In this document: positions 6,801-13,927 of the stretch, piece after piece
Position numbering within the stretch: the stretch's first letter is position 1
Layout: the number at the start of each line of letters is the position of its first letter
Assembly (NCBI GenBank): GCA_018365815.1
Contig: JAGZJH010000041.1
Coordinates: 1 to 19,936 of the forward strand
From: Erysipelotrichaceae bacterium
Lineage (GTDB): Bacteria; Bacillota_I; Bacilli_A; Erysipelotrichales; Coprobacillaceae
Length of the DNA: 19,936 nt
Direction of reading: 5' to 3'
Notes under the pieces: model-generated
Seen by the model: the letters and a program-made list of their open reading frames with translations, nothing else
Database searches by the model: none
Told to the model about the DNA's origin: nothing
Made by a program: the position numbers and the translations under genes

Positions 6801-8207
6801 ATGAGTGGAATTTTTGGTGTAGCTTCGAAGTCAGATTGTGTATTAGATGTGTTTTTTGGAACTGATTATCATTCTCATTTAGGTACAAGACGTGGGGGAA
6901 TGGCAATTTATGGGAAAAATGGATTTAAAAAATCTATTCATAATATTGAAAATACTCCATTTAGAACTAAGTTTGATAAGGATTTAGAAGATTTTGCAGG
7001 AAATATTGGTATTGGTTGTATTTCAGATCATGAGCCACAACCATTAGTCGTTAATTCTCATTTAGGATCTTATGCGATTACTACTGTAGGACGTATTAAC
7101 AACAAAGAAGAGTTAATTAAAGAATGTTTTGAAAATGGACATACGCATTTTTTGGAGATGAGTGGACATGAGATCAATCCAACTGAGTTAATTGCTGCGA
7201 TGATTGATCAAAAAGAATCGATTTTAGAAGGAATAAAATATGTTCAAAAACGTGTTCATGGATCGATGACTTTAATGATTATGACATCAAAAGGAATTTA
7301 TGGGGCACGAGATTTATTTGGTCGTACACCTTTAATTATTGGTAAAAAAGAAGGAGCAATGTGTGCTACTTTTGAAAGTTCAGCGTTTTTAAATTTAGGG
7401 TATCAACATTATAAAGATTTAGGGCCGGCTGAAATTGTGTTTATGACACCTGAGTATTTAGAAGTATTACAAGAACCTAATCGTCAAAAAATGAAAATGT
7501 GTTCTTTTTTATGGGTATATTATGGTTATCCAACTTCAACTTATGAGGGAGTTAATGTTGAACAAATGCGTTATCGATGTGGTGATATTTTAGCCTCTCG
7601 TGATGATGTGAAACCAGATATTGTTGCTGGTGTTCCTGATTCGGGAATTCCACATGCTATTGGTTATGCTAATCGTTCGGGTTATCCGTTTGCAAGACCG
7701 TTTATTAAATATACGCCTACTTGGCCACGTTCATTTATGCCAACTCATCAAGGACAACGTAATTTAATTGCGAAAATGAAATTAATTCCGGTAAGAGAAC
7801 TTATCAAAGATAAAAGTTTATTATTAATTGATGATTCAATTGTACGAGGAACACAATTAGGAGAAACAACTGAGTTTTTATACAATTCAGGAGCAAAAGA
7901 AGTTCACGTTCGTCCGGCTTGTCCACCTTTATTATTTGGTTGTAAGTATTTAAACTTCTCACGTTCTAGTTCTGAATTAGATCTAATTACACGAAGAGTT
8001 ATTTTAGAAAGAGAAGGCGAAGGATATGAAAAATATTTAAGTGAATATGCTGATCCAAATAGTGAAAGATACCAATTAATGATTGATGATATATGTAAAA
8101 AACTAAACTTCACATCATTAAAATTCCACCGTTTAGATGATATGCTTGAATCAATTGGGATTGATAAAGAGTGTCTATGCACATATTGTTGGGATGGTAA
8201 AGAATAG
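6801..8207 (+). CDS. amidophosphoribosyltransferase (PurF)-like protein lacking the glutaminase nucleophile
   Basis: 468 residues, PurF length and two-domain layout. The start is the ATG at 6801 behind AGGAG with a 6-base gap. The C-terminal half is a good type I phosphoribosyltransferase: VPDSGIPHAIGYA (about 278-290), the flexible loop RSFMPTHQGQRNLIAKMKL (about 310-328) and the PRPP loop LLLIDDSIVRGTQ (340-352). Cys234, Cys381, Cys460 and Cys463 sit where Bacillus-type PurF ligates a 4Fe-4S cluster. The N-terminal domain is odd. Canonical PurF matures to a Cys-1 nucleophile followed by GIFG or GVFG; here the protein starts MSGIFGVASK, with Ser2 in its place. The usual HNGNL motif reads TTVGRINN, and the glutamine-site aspartate segment reads SGHEINPTEL. 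It is therefore probably not glutamine-dependent; an ammonia-dependent, alternative-substrate or regulatory role is possible. No pur genes adjoin it. Confidence 0.85.
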   Translation: MSGIFGVASKSDCVLDVFFGTDYHSHLGTRRGGMAIYGKNGFKKSIHNIENTPFRTKFDKDLEDFAGNIGIGCISDHEPQPLVVNSHLGSYAITTVGRINNKEELIKECFENGHTHFLEMSGHEINPTELIAAMIDQKESILEGIKYVQKRVHGSMTLMIMTSKGIYGARDLFGRTPLIIGKKEGAMCATFESSAFLNLGYQHYKDLGPAEIVFMTPEYLEVLQEPNRQKMKMCSFLWVYYGYPTSTYEGVNVEQMRYRCGDILASRDDVKPDIVAGVPDSGIPHAIGYANRSGYPFARPFIKYTPTWPRSFMPTHQGQRNLIAKMKLIPVRELIKDKSLLLIDDSIVRGTQLGETTEFLYNSGAKEVHVRPACPPLLFGCKYLNFSRSSSELDLITRRVILEREGEGYEKYLSEYADPNSERYQLMIDDICKKLNFTSLKFHRLDDMLESIGIDKECLCTYCWDGKE

Positions 8208-8246
8208 TTAAAATAATTTAATACTTTTATGAGGTGATAGCGAAAT

Positions 8247-8305
8247 AGAGGACTTTAAAAATATGTATCCCACTATAAAAAACTTATTCGTTTAGCCTCT
8301 TTTTT
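8247..8305 (+). terminator. possible first terminator after the purF-like gene
   Basis: AGAGG (8247-8251) can pair with CCTCT (8296-8300), followed by a run of T to 8305. The stem is short and the loop is 44 bases, so this is weak. Confidence 0.3.
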
Positions 8306-8330
8306 CTTCGTTAAAAAATTTTTTATTTAG

Positions 8331-8364
8331 ACAGGTTAGAATAAATTTTCTAGTCTGTTTTTTT
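8331..8364 (+). terminator. strong rho-independent terminator upstream of the glycosidase operon
   Basis: ACAGGTTAGAA (8331-8341) pairs with TTCTAGTCTGT (8348-8358), 11 pairs including two G-T wobbles, 6-base loop, then seven T, a G and six more T. Confidence 0.8.
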
Positions 8365-8375
8365 GTTTTTTAGAC

Positions 8376-8404
8376 TTGTTGAAGTTAAAAGAATATTATA
8401 AAAT
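8376..8404 (+). promoter_or_regulatory. probable promoter of the GH109-GH35 operon
   Basis: TTGTTG (8376-8381) and TAAAAT (8399-8404) are separated by 17 bases, just after the terminator. No cre site or clear operator is visible around it. Confidence 0.5.
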
Positions 8405-8467
8405 AATGCTAAAGAAAAAAAGAAAGGGGTATCATTATTTGATTTTGGATTTAAATTAAGTGATGAA

Positions 8468-9727
8468 ATGGTAAGGATCATGGGACGTATTAAAGTTGGT
8501 GTGATTGGTCTTGGTAATCGTGGCCAATCATTAATTCAAGATGTAATGTTACATCTTGATAATATTGAAATTACAGCGATATGTGATTTATACAAAGATC
8601 GTGTTGAGAAGATGAAAACAGTGATTGAAAATCATTATGGACATGCTATTTTAGGTTTGTTAAAGGCTGATGAGTTGATTAAACATCAAGAAGTAGAAGC
8701 GGTGATTATTGCTTCTTCATGGAAAAGTCATATTCCTTTAACGATTGAGTGTATGGAAGCTCAAAAATATGTAGCTTGTGAAGTGGGTGGAGCGAGTAAT
8801 TTAGACGAATGTTTTGAACTTGTAAGGGTGTATGAAAAAACTAAAACACCTTGTATGCTACTTGAAAATTGCTGTTATGGTCGTGATGAAATGTTACTAT
8901 TAAATATGGTAAAGCAAGGTATTTTTGGAACAGTTATTCATTGTGCCGGGGGATATCAACATGATTTAAGAGAGGAAGTGGCTTTTGGTAAGGAAAATCG
9001 TCATTATCGTTTAAATCATTATATTCATAGTAATTGTGACAACTATCCTACTCATGAATTAGGACCTATTGCAAAGTTGTTAAATATCAATCGTGGTAAT
9101 CGTTTAATATCATTAAGTTCAATCTCTTCAAAATCAGAAGGATTACATGAATATATAAAACAACATAAAAGTGATGATCAGCAATTGATTCAACAAAAGT
9201 TTAATCAAGGGGATATAGTGACAACATCAATTCGTTGCCAAAATGGTGAAACAATTGTGATTACATTAGATACAACTCTACCACGACCTTATTCAAGAGG
9301 ATTAAGAGTGCAAGGTACAAAAGCGATGTATTTAGAAGATAATCATTCAATTTTTATAGATGGTAAAGATAATATTCATGACTTTACTTGGCAAAAACAA
9401 TGGGGAAATGTGAATGAGTATTATCCTCAATATGAACATCCATTATGGCGTAAATTTTTAAATAATGGCGTTAAAGGCGGGCATGGTGGCATGGATTATT
9501 TAGTTTTAAGTGCTTTTTTTGAATGTATTGAAAACCATCAACCGATGCCTATTGATGTGTATGATATGGCAACTTTAATGTCTATTTCAGTATTGTCAGA
9601 ACAATCGATTACACAAGGTGGGAGTGTGGTAAGTATTCCTGATTTTACACATGGATTGTGGCAAGAAAGAGAAGACGAGGGAAATCATGAATATGTATTA
9701 TCAAAAATTATAGATGAAGAGGGATAA
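8468..9727 (+). CDS. Gfo/Idh/MocA-fold protein, GH109-like NAD-dependent glycosidase
   Basis: 419 residues. An N-terminal Rossmann domain with KVGVIGLGNRG (about residues 9-19) binds NAD(H). After VACEVGG come LLENCCYGRDEML (E133) and GGYQHDL (Y163). NYPTHELGPIAKLLNINRG (Y193, H196) follows, and the end has GGHGGMDYLVLSAFFECIE with VYDMATLMSI. The E/Y/YxxH spacing matches, from memory, the catalytic set of the founding GH109 alpha-N-acetylgalactosaminidase (E149, Y179, Y225, H228). GH109 enzymes cleave by NAD-assisted redox elimination. A sugar dehydrogenase is the alternative. It lacks a signal peptide, so it is cytoplasmic. Three bases separate it from a GH35 gene, indicating an operon. The start is not certain: ATG 8480 also exists, neither has a strong ribosome binding site, and the frame is open back to 8402 without a start codon. 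Confidence 0.78.
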   Translation: MVRIMGRIKVGVIGLGNRGQSLIQDVMLHLDNIEITAICDLYKDRVEKMKTVIENHYGHAILGLLKADELIKHQEVEAVIIASSWKSHIPLTIECMEAQKYVACEVGGASNLDECFELVRVYEKTKTPCMLLENCCYGRDEMLLLNMVKQGIFGTVIHCAGGYQHDLREEVAFGKENRHYRLNHYIHSNCDNYPTHELGPIAKLLNINRGNRLISLSSISSKSEGLHEYIKQHKSDDQQLIQQKFNQGDIVTTSIRCQNGETIVITLDTTLPRPYSRGLRVQGTKAMYLEDNHSIFIDGKDNIHDFTWQKQWGNVNEYYPQYEHPLWRKFLNNGVKGGHGGMDYLVLSAFFECIENHQPMPIDVYDMATLMSISVLSEQSITQGGSVVSIPDFTHGLWQEREDEGNHEYVLSKIIDEEG

Positions 9728-9730
9728 AAA

Positions 9731-11473
9731 ATGAGATTAACATATGATAAAGATTATTTTTACTTAGATCAACGACCATTAACGATTGTTTCTGGGGCAA
9801 TTCATTACTTTAGAGTAGTGCCTGAATATTGGCAAGATCGTTTAAAAAAACTTAAAGCTTGTGGATTTAATACAGTTGAAACGTATATGCCATGGAATTT
9901 ACATGAAGAATATGAAGGGGAGTTTAATTTTAAAGGACAATTAGATATTGTAAAGTTTATTGAAATTGCACAATCTTTAGGACTTTATGTCATTATCAGA
10001 CCGGGACCGTATATTTGTGCTGAATGGGAATTTGGGGGATTACCAGCATGGCTATTAAAATATGATGGTATGAAACTTAGATGTTTATATCCACCTTTTT
10101 TAGAAAAGGTTAAAAATTATTTTCATGAAGTATTTAATCATTTAAGACCTTATCTACTAGAAAATGGTGGACCTATTTTAATGATGCAAGTTGAAAATGA
10201 GTATGGAAGTTATGGTATGGATCATGAATATATGAAAGCTATTGAGCAAATTTTCAATGATAAAAAGATGAATGTGTTTTTATTTACCAGTGATGGTGAT
10301 GATCCATCAATGCTTAATGGGGGGACATTGCCTCATTTATATAAAATGGTGAACTTTGGTTCAAATTGTGAGCGTAATTTTAAACATTTAAAAGAAGTTC
10401 AACCAAATGCCCCTTTAATGTGCGGTGAGTTTTGGAACGGTTGGTTTGATCATTGGGGAGAACAACATCATCTACGTGATGCAGATGAAACAGCACAAGA
10501 ATTAGAACGTCTATTGAATATGAATGGTAATGTCAATTTTTATATGTTTCATGGTGGTACTAATTTTAATTTCTATAATGGTGCTAATCACTTTGGAGTA
10601 TATGAACCGACAGTGACAAGTTATGATTATCATTGTTTATTAAATGAAAATGGGGATATGACAGATAAGTATTATGCTTGTCAAAAGGTATTAAAACAGT
10701 ATGGATTTGAAACTAATAGTATCGAAGTGCATAATTTAGCGCGTTATAGTTATGGTAAAGTTAAATTAACGAAATTTGCGTCTTTATTTGATCAATTAGA
10801 TCATTTAAGCAAAGTTCGTCGTTTACCTTATGTACTTCCAATGGAAAAATTAGGACAAAACTTTGGATTTATTTTATATCGTACATATTTAGCCGGACCA
10901 TTTCAAAAACGTGAGTTAAATATTCATGGATTACATGATCGTGCAACTATTTATGTTAATCAAAAATACATGGGGTATATTGAGCGAGATCGTCCAAGTG
11001 ATAAAATTGAAATTAGTGTTGAAAAAGATGAAACAGTGTGTTTAGATATTTTGGTTGAAAATATGGGGCGTGTTAATTATGGACCAGAGTTGTATGATTA
11101 TAAAGGAATTACTAAAGCTGTTTGTTTAGGATTGCAAGAAATCCATCATTTTGAAATCTATCCTTTACCTTTAAACGATTTATCTTTAGTTCAATATAGC
11201 GATCATATGGTTGAAACTTTACCAAGTTTTTATATGGGTGAATTTGAAGTGGATCAAATAGCAGATACATTTATGTATTTGGAACAATTTGAAAAAGGAA
11301 ATGTTTGGATCAATGGTTTTAATTTAGGACGCTATTTTAAACGAGGACCACAAGTGTCATTATATCTTCCTGCACCATTGTTGAAAAAAGGCCAGAATAC
11401 GATTGTAGTATTTGATGTTCATGGTAAAAAAGCAGATGAAGTGGAGTTCAAAGATGTTCCTAATTTAGGATAA
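9731..11473 (+). CDS. GH35 beta-galactosidase, cytoplasmic
   Basis: 580 residues, typical of bacterial single-chain GH35 enzymes. The TIM barrel opens with SGAIHYFRVVPEYWQDRLKK and GFNTVETYMPWNLHE, followed by RPGPYICAEWEFGGLPAWLL. The acid/base lies in GGPILMMQVENEYGSYG (E157) and the nucleophile in CGEFWNGWFDHWG (E233); YMFHGGTNFNFYNGA is the other family hallmark. The C-terminal part from about residue 370 is the beta-rich jelly-roll region, ending GFNLGRYFKRGPQVSLYLP. No signal peptide is present. The family releases terminal beta-galactose, often beta-1,3-linked. It is translated right after the GH109-like gene, with GAGGGA in that gene's end as ribosome binding site. Together they could strip Gal and then GalNAc from a core-1-like O-glycan (inference). 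A long terminator follows. Confidence 0.92.
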   Translation: MRLTYDKDYFYLDQRPLTIVSGAIHYFRVVPEYWQDRLKKLKACGFNTVETYMPWNLHEEYEGEFNFKGQLDIVKFIEIAQSLGLYVIIRPGPYICAEWEFGGLPAWLLKYDGMKLRCLYPPFLEKVKNYFHEVFNHLRPYLLENGGPILMMQVENEYGSYGMDHEYMKAIEQIFNDKKMNVFLFTSDGDDPSMLNGGTLPHLYKMVNFGSNCERNFKHLKEVQPNAPLMCGEFWNGWFDHWGEQHHLRDADETAQELERLLNMNGNVNFYMFHGGTNFNFYNGANHFGVYEPTVTSYDYHCLLNENGDMTDKYYACQKVLKQYGFETNSIEVHNLARYSYGKVKLTKFASLFDQLDHLSKVRRLPYVLPMEKLGQNFGFILYRTYLAGPFQKRELNIHGLHDRATIYVNQKYMGYIERDRPSDKIEISVEKDETVCLDILVENMGRVNYGPELYDYKGITKAVCLGLQEIHHFEIYPLPLNDLSLVQYSDHMVETLPSFYMGEFEVDQIADTFMYLEQFEKGNVWINGFNLGRYFKRGPQVSLYLPAPLLKKGQNTIVVFDVHGKKADEVEFKDVPNLG

Positions 11474-11519
11474 AAGGTTAACTTTATGAAGTTGTATTTT
11501 TAGCAAATACTTAAATTAT

Positions 11520-11587
11520 AAAAAGGACTTATGAAATGAATAGTGTGAGTAAATTCAACACTGATTGCATTTTGTAAGTCCTTTTTT
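11520..11587. terminator. long bidirectional terminator between GH35 and the XRE regulator
   Basis: AAAAAGGACTTA (11520-11531) pairs with TAAGTCCTTTTT (11575-11586). Inside, AAATG pairs with CATTT and AGTGT with ACACT, giving one long interrupted hairpin. A and T runs on both flanks allow use in both directions, and the minus-strand stop codon at 11586-11588 overlaps it. Confidence 0.85.
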
Positions 11588-11786
11588 ATTCATACACAAA
11601 TAATTCTTCAATCGGTACATTTAAAACACGTGATAAATTGATAGCCAATTTAAGTGAAGGGTTATATTTTGCAGCTTCTAAACGAATAATTGTTTGACGT
11701 TGCACTCCAACTTTAGCGGCTAAATCAGTTTGTGTATAATTGTTTAATTTACGGTGTTTACGTAAGTTGCTTTTAAAATCGTTCAT
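11586..11786 (-). CDS. small XRE-family HTH transcriptional regulator
   Basis: 66 residues, almost entirely one Cro/C1-type helix-turn-helix: LRKHRKLNNYTQTDLAAKVG, then VQRQTIIRLEAAKYNPSLKL and the closing VLNVPIEELFVYE. Proteins of this size and ending (IEELF) are common small repressors in Bacillota, often paired with a membrane protein gene; here there is no partner. The ATG at 11786 is preferred, with GAGGAGTGAT upstream; a GTG at 11798 is in frame but overlaps that ribosome binding site. Its promoter region is a perfect 28-bp palindrome at 11811-11838, probably its own operator (inference). Divergent to it is the HAD phosphatase gene. Confidence 0.88.
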   Translation of the reverse strand: MNDFKSNLRKHRKLNNYTQTDLAAKVGVQRQTIIRLEAAKYNPSLKLAINLSRVLNVPIEELFVYE

Positions 11787-11810
11787 AATCCTAATCACTC
11801 CTCATATTTT

Positions 11811-11838
11811 CATTTTATACCAATATTGGTATAAAATG
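11811..11838. promoter_or_regulatory. perfect 28-bp palindrome with divergent extended -10 boxes
   Basis: The half-sites CATTTTATACCAAT and ATTGGTATAAAATG are exact reverse complements with no spacer. Each strand therefore reads TGGTATAAA, an extended -10. On the minus strand it is placed to drive the XRE gene; on the plus strand it points to the HAD gene. It is likely an autoregulatory operator. Confidence 0.7.
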
Positions 11839-11900
11839 AAGCAAAAATTAGGAAATGTTTTCAAATAATGATAATCTAGTCAGTTTAAATACAAAGTTTG

Positions 11901-11906
11901 TATAAT
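11901..11906 (+). promoter_or_regulatory. -10 box of the HAD phosphatase gene
   Basis: A perfect TATAAT, 20 bases before the ATG at 11926 and just before the AACGAGGTGAT ribosome binding site. No good -35 is visible. Confidence 0.4.
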
Positions 11907-11925
11907 AACAAAACGAGGTGATTAG

Positions 11926-12696
11926 ATGAAATATATATTTTTTGATATAGATGGGACATTAACCTATGATAAAAACGGACAATCTTATATTCCAACTTCC
12001 ACAAAACAAACAATTCAAAAATTACAAGAACAAGGCCATATGGTCGCTGTTGCAACGGGAAGAAGTTATCATCATATTCAAGAAGTGACACATCAACTTG
12101 GGATTAAATATGCTGTATGTGATGGTGGACATGGAATTGTTATTGAAAATCAAGTGGTTCACATTAAACCTTTAGATCATGAGGTTGTTAATCGATTAAT
12201 TTTAGAACTTTATGAATTACAAATTCCTTTTGCACTTCAAATAGATCAAAACAATTGTTTATATGCAACTTCTAAAATGCTTTGTGATCAACAAATAGAA
12301 GCATTTGAACAAATGCCGGTTATTGTTGATGAAACATTTGAATGTATTAATCAAGATTGTTTTAAACTATTTTTTAAATTACATAAAGGTGATGAAGCGT
12401 TAATCAAAAGTGTAGATGCTTCAAAAATTATGCGATATTTTCCGGATCAATTAGCCTTTGAACCTGATGATAAATATGGTGGTGTAGTAGATTTTATTAA
12501 TCAAGTAGGAGGAAATATGGAAGATGTTATCTTTTTTGGAGATGGGAAAAATGATATTTCGATGTTTAAAAAAATTCCATATTCAATTGCTATGGGGAAT
12601 GCGATTGAACCACTTAAACAAATGGCTTATTTTGTAACCAAAGGTGTTCAAGAAGATGGAATTGAGTATGCTTGTCGATATTTAGGGTTGATTTAA
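11926..12696 (+). CDS. Cof-type HAD-superfamily phosphatase
   Basis: 256 residues with all HAD motifs: FFDIDGTLT gives the nucleophile D7 and D9, VATGRSY gives T44, K183 in EPDDKYGG is the conserved lysine, and FFGDGKNDISMF gives D206 and D210. The long cap between about residues 80 and 185 is the C2 (Cof/YbiV) type. Such enzymes dephosphorylate sugar phosphates, flavin or pyridoxal phosphates with Mg2+; the substrate is not predictable. Cap residues give no further hint. GAGGTGATTAG precedes the ATG. No terminator separates it from the Lrp-type gene about 90 bases downstream, so some read-through is possible. Confidence 0.9.
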   Translation: MKYIFFDIDGTLTYDKNGQSYIPTSTKQTIQKLQEQGHMVAVATGRSYHHIQEVTHQLGIKYAVCDGGHGIVIENQVVHIKPLDHEVVNRLILELYELQIPFALQIDQNNCLYATSKMLCDQQIEAFEQMPVIVDETFECINQDCFKLFFKLHKGDEALIKSVDASKIMRYFPDQLAFEPDDKYGGVVDFINQVGGNMEDVIFFGDGKNDISMFKKIPYSIAMGNAIEPLKQMAYFVTKGVQEDGIEYACRYLGLI

Positions 12697-12764
12697 GAGG
12701 ATAAATTATATAGATTTTTTAGTAAATTGCATTGCAAATGATTTTAATAAGGAGTAAACTTGAT

Positions 12765-12794
12765 ATGTCAAAAGGAGGGGAGTTTCTTGGATGA
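12765..12794 (+). CDS. possible 9-residue leader peptide before the Lrp-type gene
   Basis: ATG 12765 reads MSKGGEFLG and stops at 12792-12794. AAGGAG (12749-12754) lies 10 bases before it. The Lrp-type gene's own AAAGGAGG site lies inside this ORF, and its TTG start at 12787 overlaps the ORF's end in another frame, as in translational coupling. It is equally possible that this is chance. Confidence 0.25.
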   Translation: MSKGGEFLG

Positions 12795-13248
12795 AATTGA
12801 TTTAGAGATCATGAATATATTGTCTAATAATGGGAGATTATCAATTAAACAAATCTCTTCAGCGGTTAATTTAACTTCACCCGCAGTTTCATCACGTATT
12901 GAACGTTTAGAAAAACACGGATATATTAAGGGATTTCAATGTCAGTTAGATAATGATAAAATTGGGTGTCCGATTAAAGCATTTATTTCAGTGGCGATGA
13001 AGCCTAATCGAAAACCGGAGTTTTATCAATTTATTAAAGAAGTCCCTAATGTGATAGAGTGTTGTAGTGTGACTGGGGATTATTCAATGCACATTAAAGT
13101 TGTTTTTAACAGTACCCATGCTTTGGATTTATTTGTTGGTAAATTACAAAAATTTGGGGATACTTCAACACAAATTGTGTTTTCGACAATTATCGAACCC
13201 CGTCAGGTTGATGTTTTAAAATTAAGTAAAAGTGAAAATAAGTTGTGA
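12787..13248 (+). CDS. Lrp/AsnC family transcriptional regulator
   Basis: 153 residues. The N-terminal DNA-binding domain reads MDEIDLEIMNILSNNGRLSI, then KQISSAVNLTSPAVSSRIER and LEKHGYIKGF, a textbook AsnC-type winged helix. The rest (about 60-145) is the RAM ligand-binding domain, with CCSVTGDYSMHIKVVF around the effector-binding loop. Family members sense amino acids and control their transport or metabolism. The start is TTG at 12787, 8 bases after AAAGGAGG (12771-12778). An upstream TTG at 12760 behind AAGGAG would add nine residues before the normal family N-terminus and is less likely. An 11-bp inverted repeat, TTGCATTGCAA at 12727-12737, lies upstream and might be an operator. No amino acid gene adjoins it, so the targets are unknown. 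Confidence 0.88.
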   Translation: MDEIDLEIMNILSNNGRLSIKQISSAVNLTSPAVSSRIERLEKHGYIKGFQCQLDNDKIGCPIKAFISVAMKPNRKPEFYQFIKEVPNVIECCSVTGDYSMHIKVVFNSTHALDLFVGKLQKFGDTSTQIVFSTIIEPRQVDVLKLSKSENKL

Positions 13249-13526
13249 TTGAGGATATGATTTAAGTAGTGTAAAAATTATGAATAGTATGGTTATTGAA
13301 AATATTTGTGAGAAGTGGTTATTTTACAATATTAATCATATTAGAAATTCTAAAATAATTTTTATCACATAGCGTTAATTATTTAAAAACATTTATTATT
13401 GATATCATCATTACAATTTTAAGTATCATTATTCTTTGTATTTTATGTGTATGTGCAAAAAAATAGATGTTATGGCGGTTAACTGAAATTATTAATATTC
13501 AGCATTTACTATACGATACTTTTATT

Positions 13527-13548
13527 AAAGTAAGGCAACTTACTTTTT
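13527..13548 (+). terminator. rho-independent terminator in the interval after the Lrp-type gene
   Basis: AAAGTAAG (13527-13534) and CTTACTTT (13539-13546) form an 8-bp stem closed by a GCAA tetraloop (GNRA type), with T to 13548. It is nearly 280 bases past the Lrp stop, which hints that something upstream in the interval is or was transcribed. Confidence 0.65.
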
Positions 13549-13610
13549 AATATTGTTAAAATATGAATGTAATTTTACTGTTCACGAAATGAAATAAAAT
13601 ACAAAAACTA

Positions 13611-13619
13611 TGTTATAAT
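13611..13619 (+). promoter_or_regulatory. extended -10 promoter of the small membrane protein gene
   Basis: TGTTATAAT is TGn plus a perfect TATAAT. The start codon is 17 bases further on, with AGGTGAT between. Confidence 0.55.
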
Positions 13620-13636
13620 AAACTTAGGTGATAAAA

Positions 13637-13927
13637 ATGATAGAATTTTGTTTATGTGTTTTATATATTAGTATTTTTATTTTATTAATGGCTGTCATTT
13701 ATTTAATTTCAAATCTTATTTTTACATTTAAACTTCTTTTTTCCACGATGACTAGATTAGAAAAAATAATATTCCGATTAGAAAGTACGAGCCAAAAAGC
13801 AGAGTTAGTTGCTTATCGATTGCAACAACCGATTTCATTAATTCAAAAGATATCTCATAAAATTAATGGTCTTATTTTAAAAATGCAACATATTTTTAAA
13901 ATAGGAGGTAATTATGAGAATAACTAA
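13637..13927 (+). CDS. small membrane-anchored protein of unknown function
   Basis: 96 residues; I do not recognise a family. Residues about 3-37 are very hydrophobic (FCLCVLYISIFILLMAVIYL and on), one or two membrane segments. The remaining 55-60 residues are charged and helical, with MTRLEKIIFRLESTSQKAEL looking like an amphipathic or coiled-coil tail, most likely in the cytoplasm. The layout recalls DUF948-type proteins, but that is only a resemblance. The ATG at 13637 follows AGGTGAT; a GTG at 13628 lies inside that site. The last 14 bases overlap the next gene, whose GGAGG site is in this gene's end, so the two are translationally coupled and probably work together. Confidence 0.72.
   Translation: MIEFCLCVLYISIFILLMAVIYLISNLIFTFKLLFSTMTRLEKIIFRLESTSQKAELVAYRLQQPISLIQKISHKINGLILKMQHIFKIGGNYENN

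Larger units (their letters stand above)
8208..8467 (+). other. gene-free interval with two terminators and one promoter
   Basis: No supportable gene. It holds a weak long-loop hairpin ending in CCTCT plus T, a strong terminator at 8331-8364 and a promoter at 8376-8404. The stretch 8221-8300 between the purF-like stop and the first T run has GAGGTGATAGCG and an unexplained GTATCCCACTA core; I recognise no known RNA family in it. Confidence 0.5.
13249..13636. other. 388-base interval without a supportable gene
   Basis: AT-rich. It holds a terminator at 13527-13548 and the promoter of the next gene. The frame at 13374-13466 reads VNYLKTFIIDIIITILSIII and on to CAKK and a stop, a plausible membrane segment, but it has no start codon or ribosome binding site. 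A 30-codon ORF from ATG 13280 also has no ribosome binding site. These may be relics of a lost small membrane protein gene. Confidence 0.45.

Noticed and set aside
13280..13372. A 30-codon ORF after the Lrp-type gene
   Set aside because: No ribosome binding site, no promoter and no recognisable features; probably chance in AT-rich DNA.
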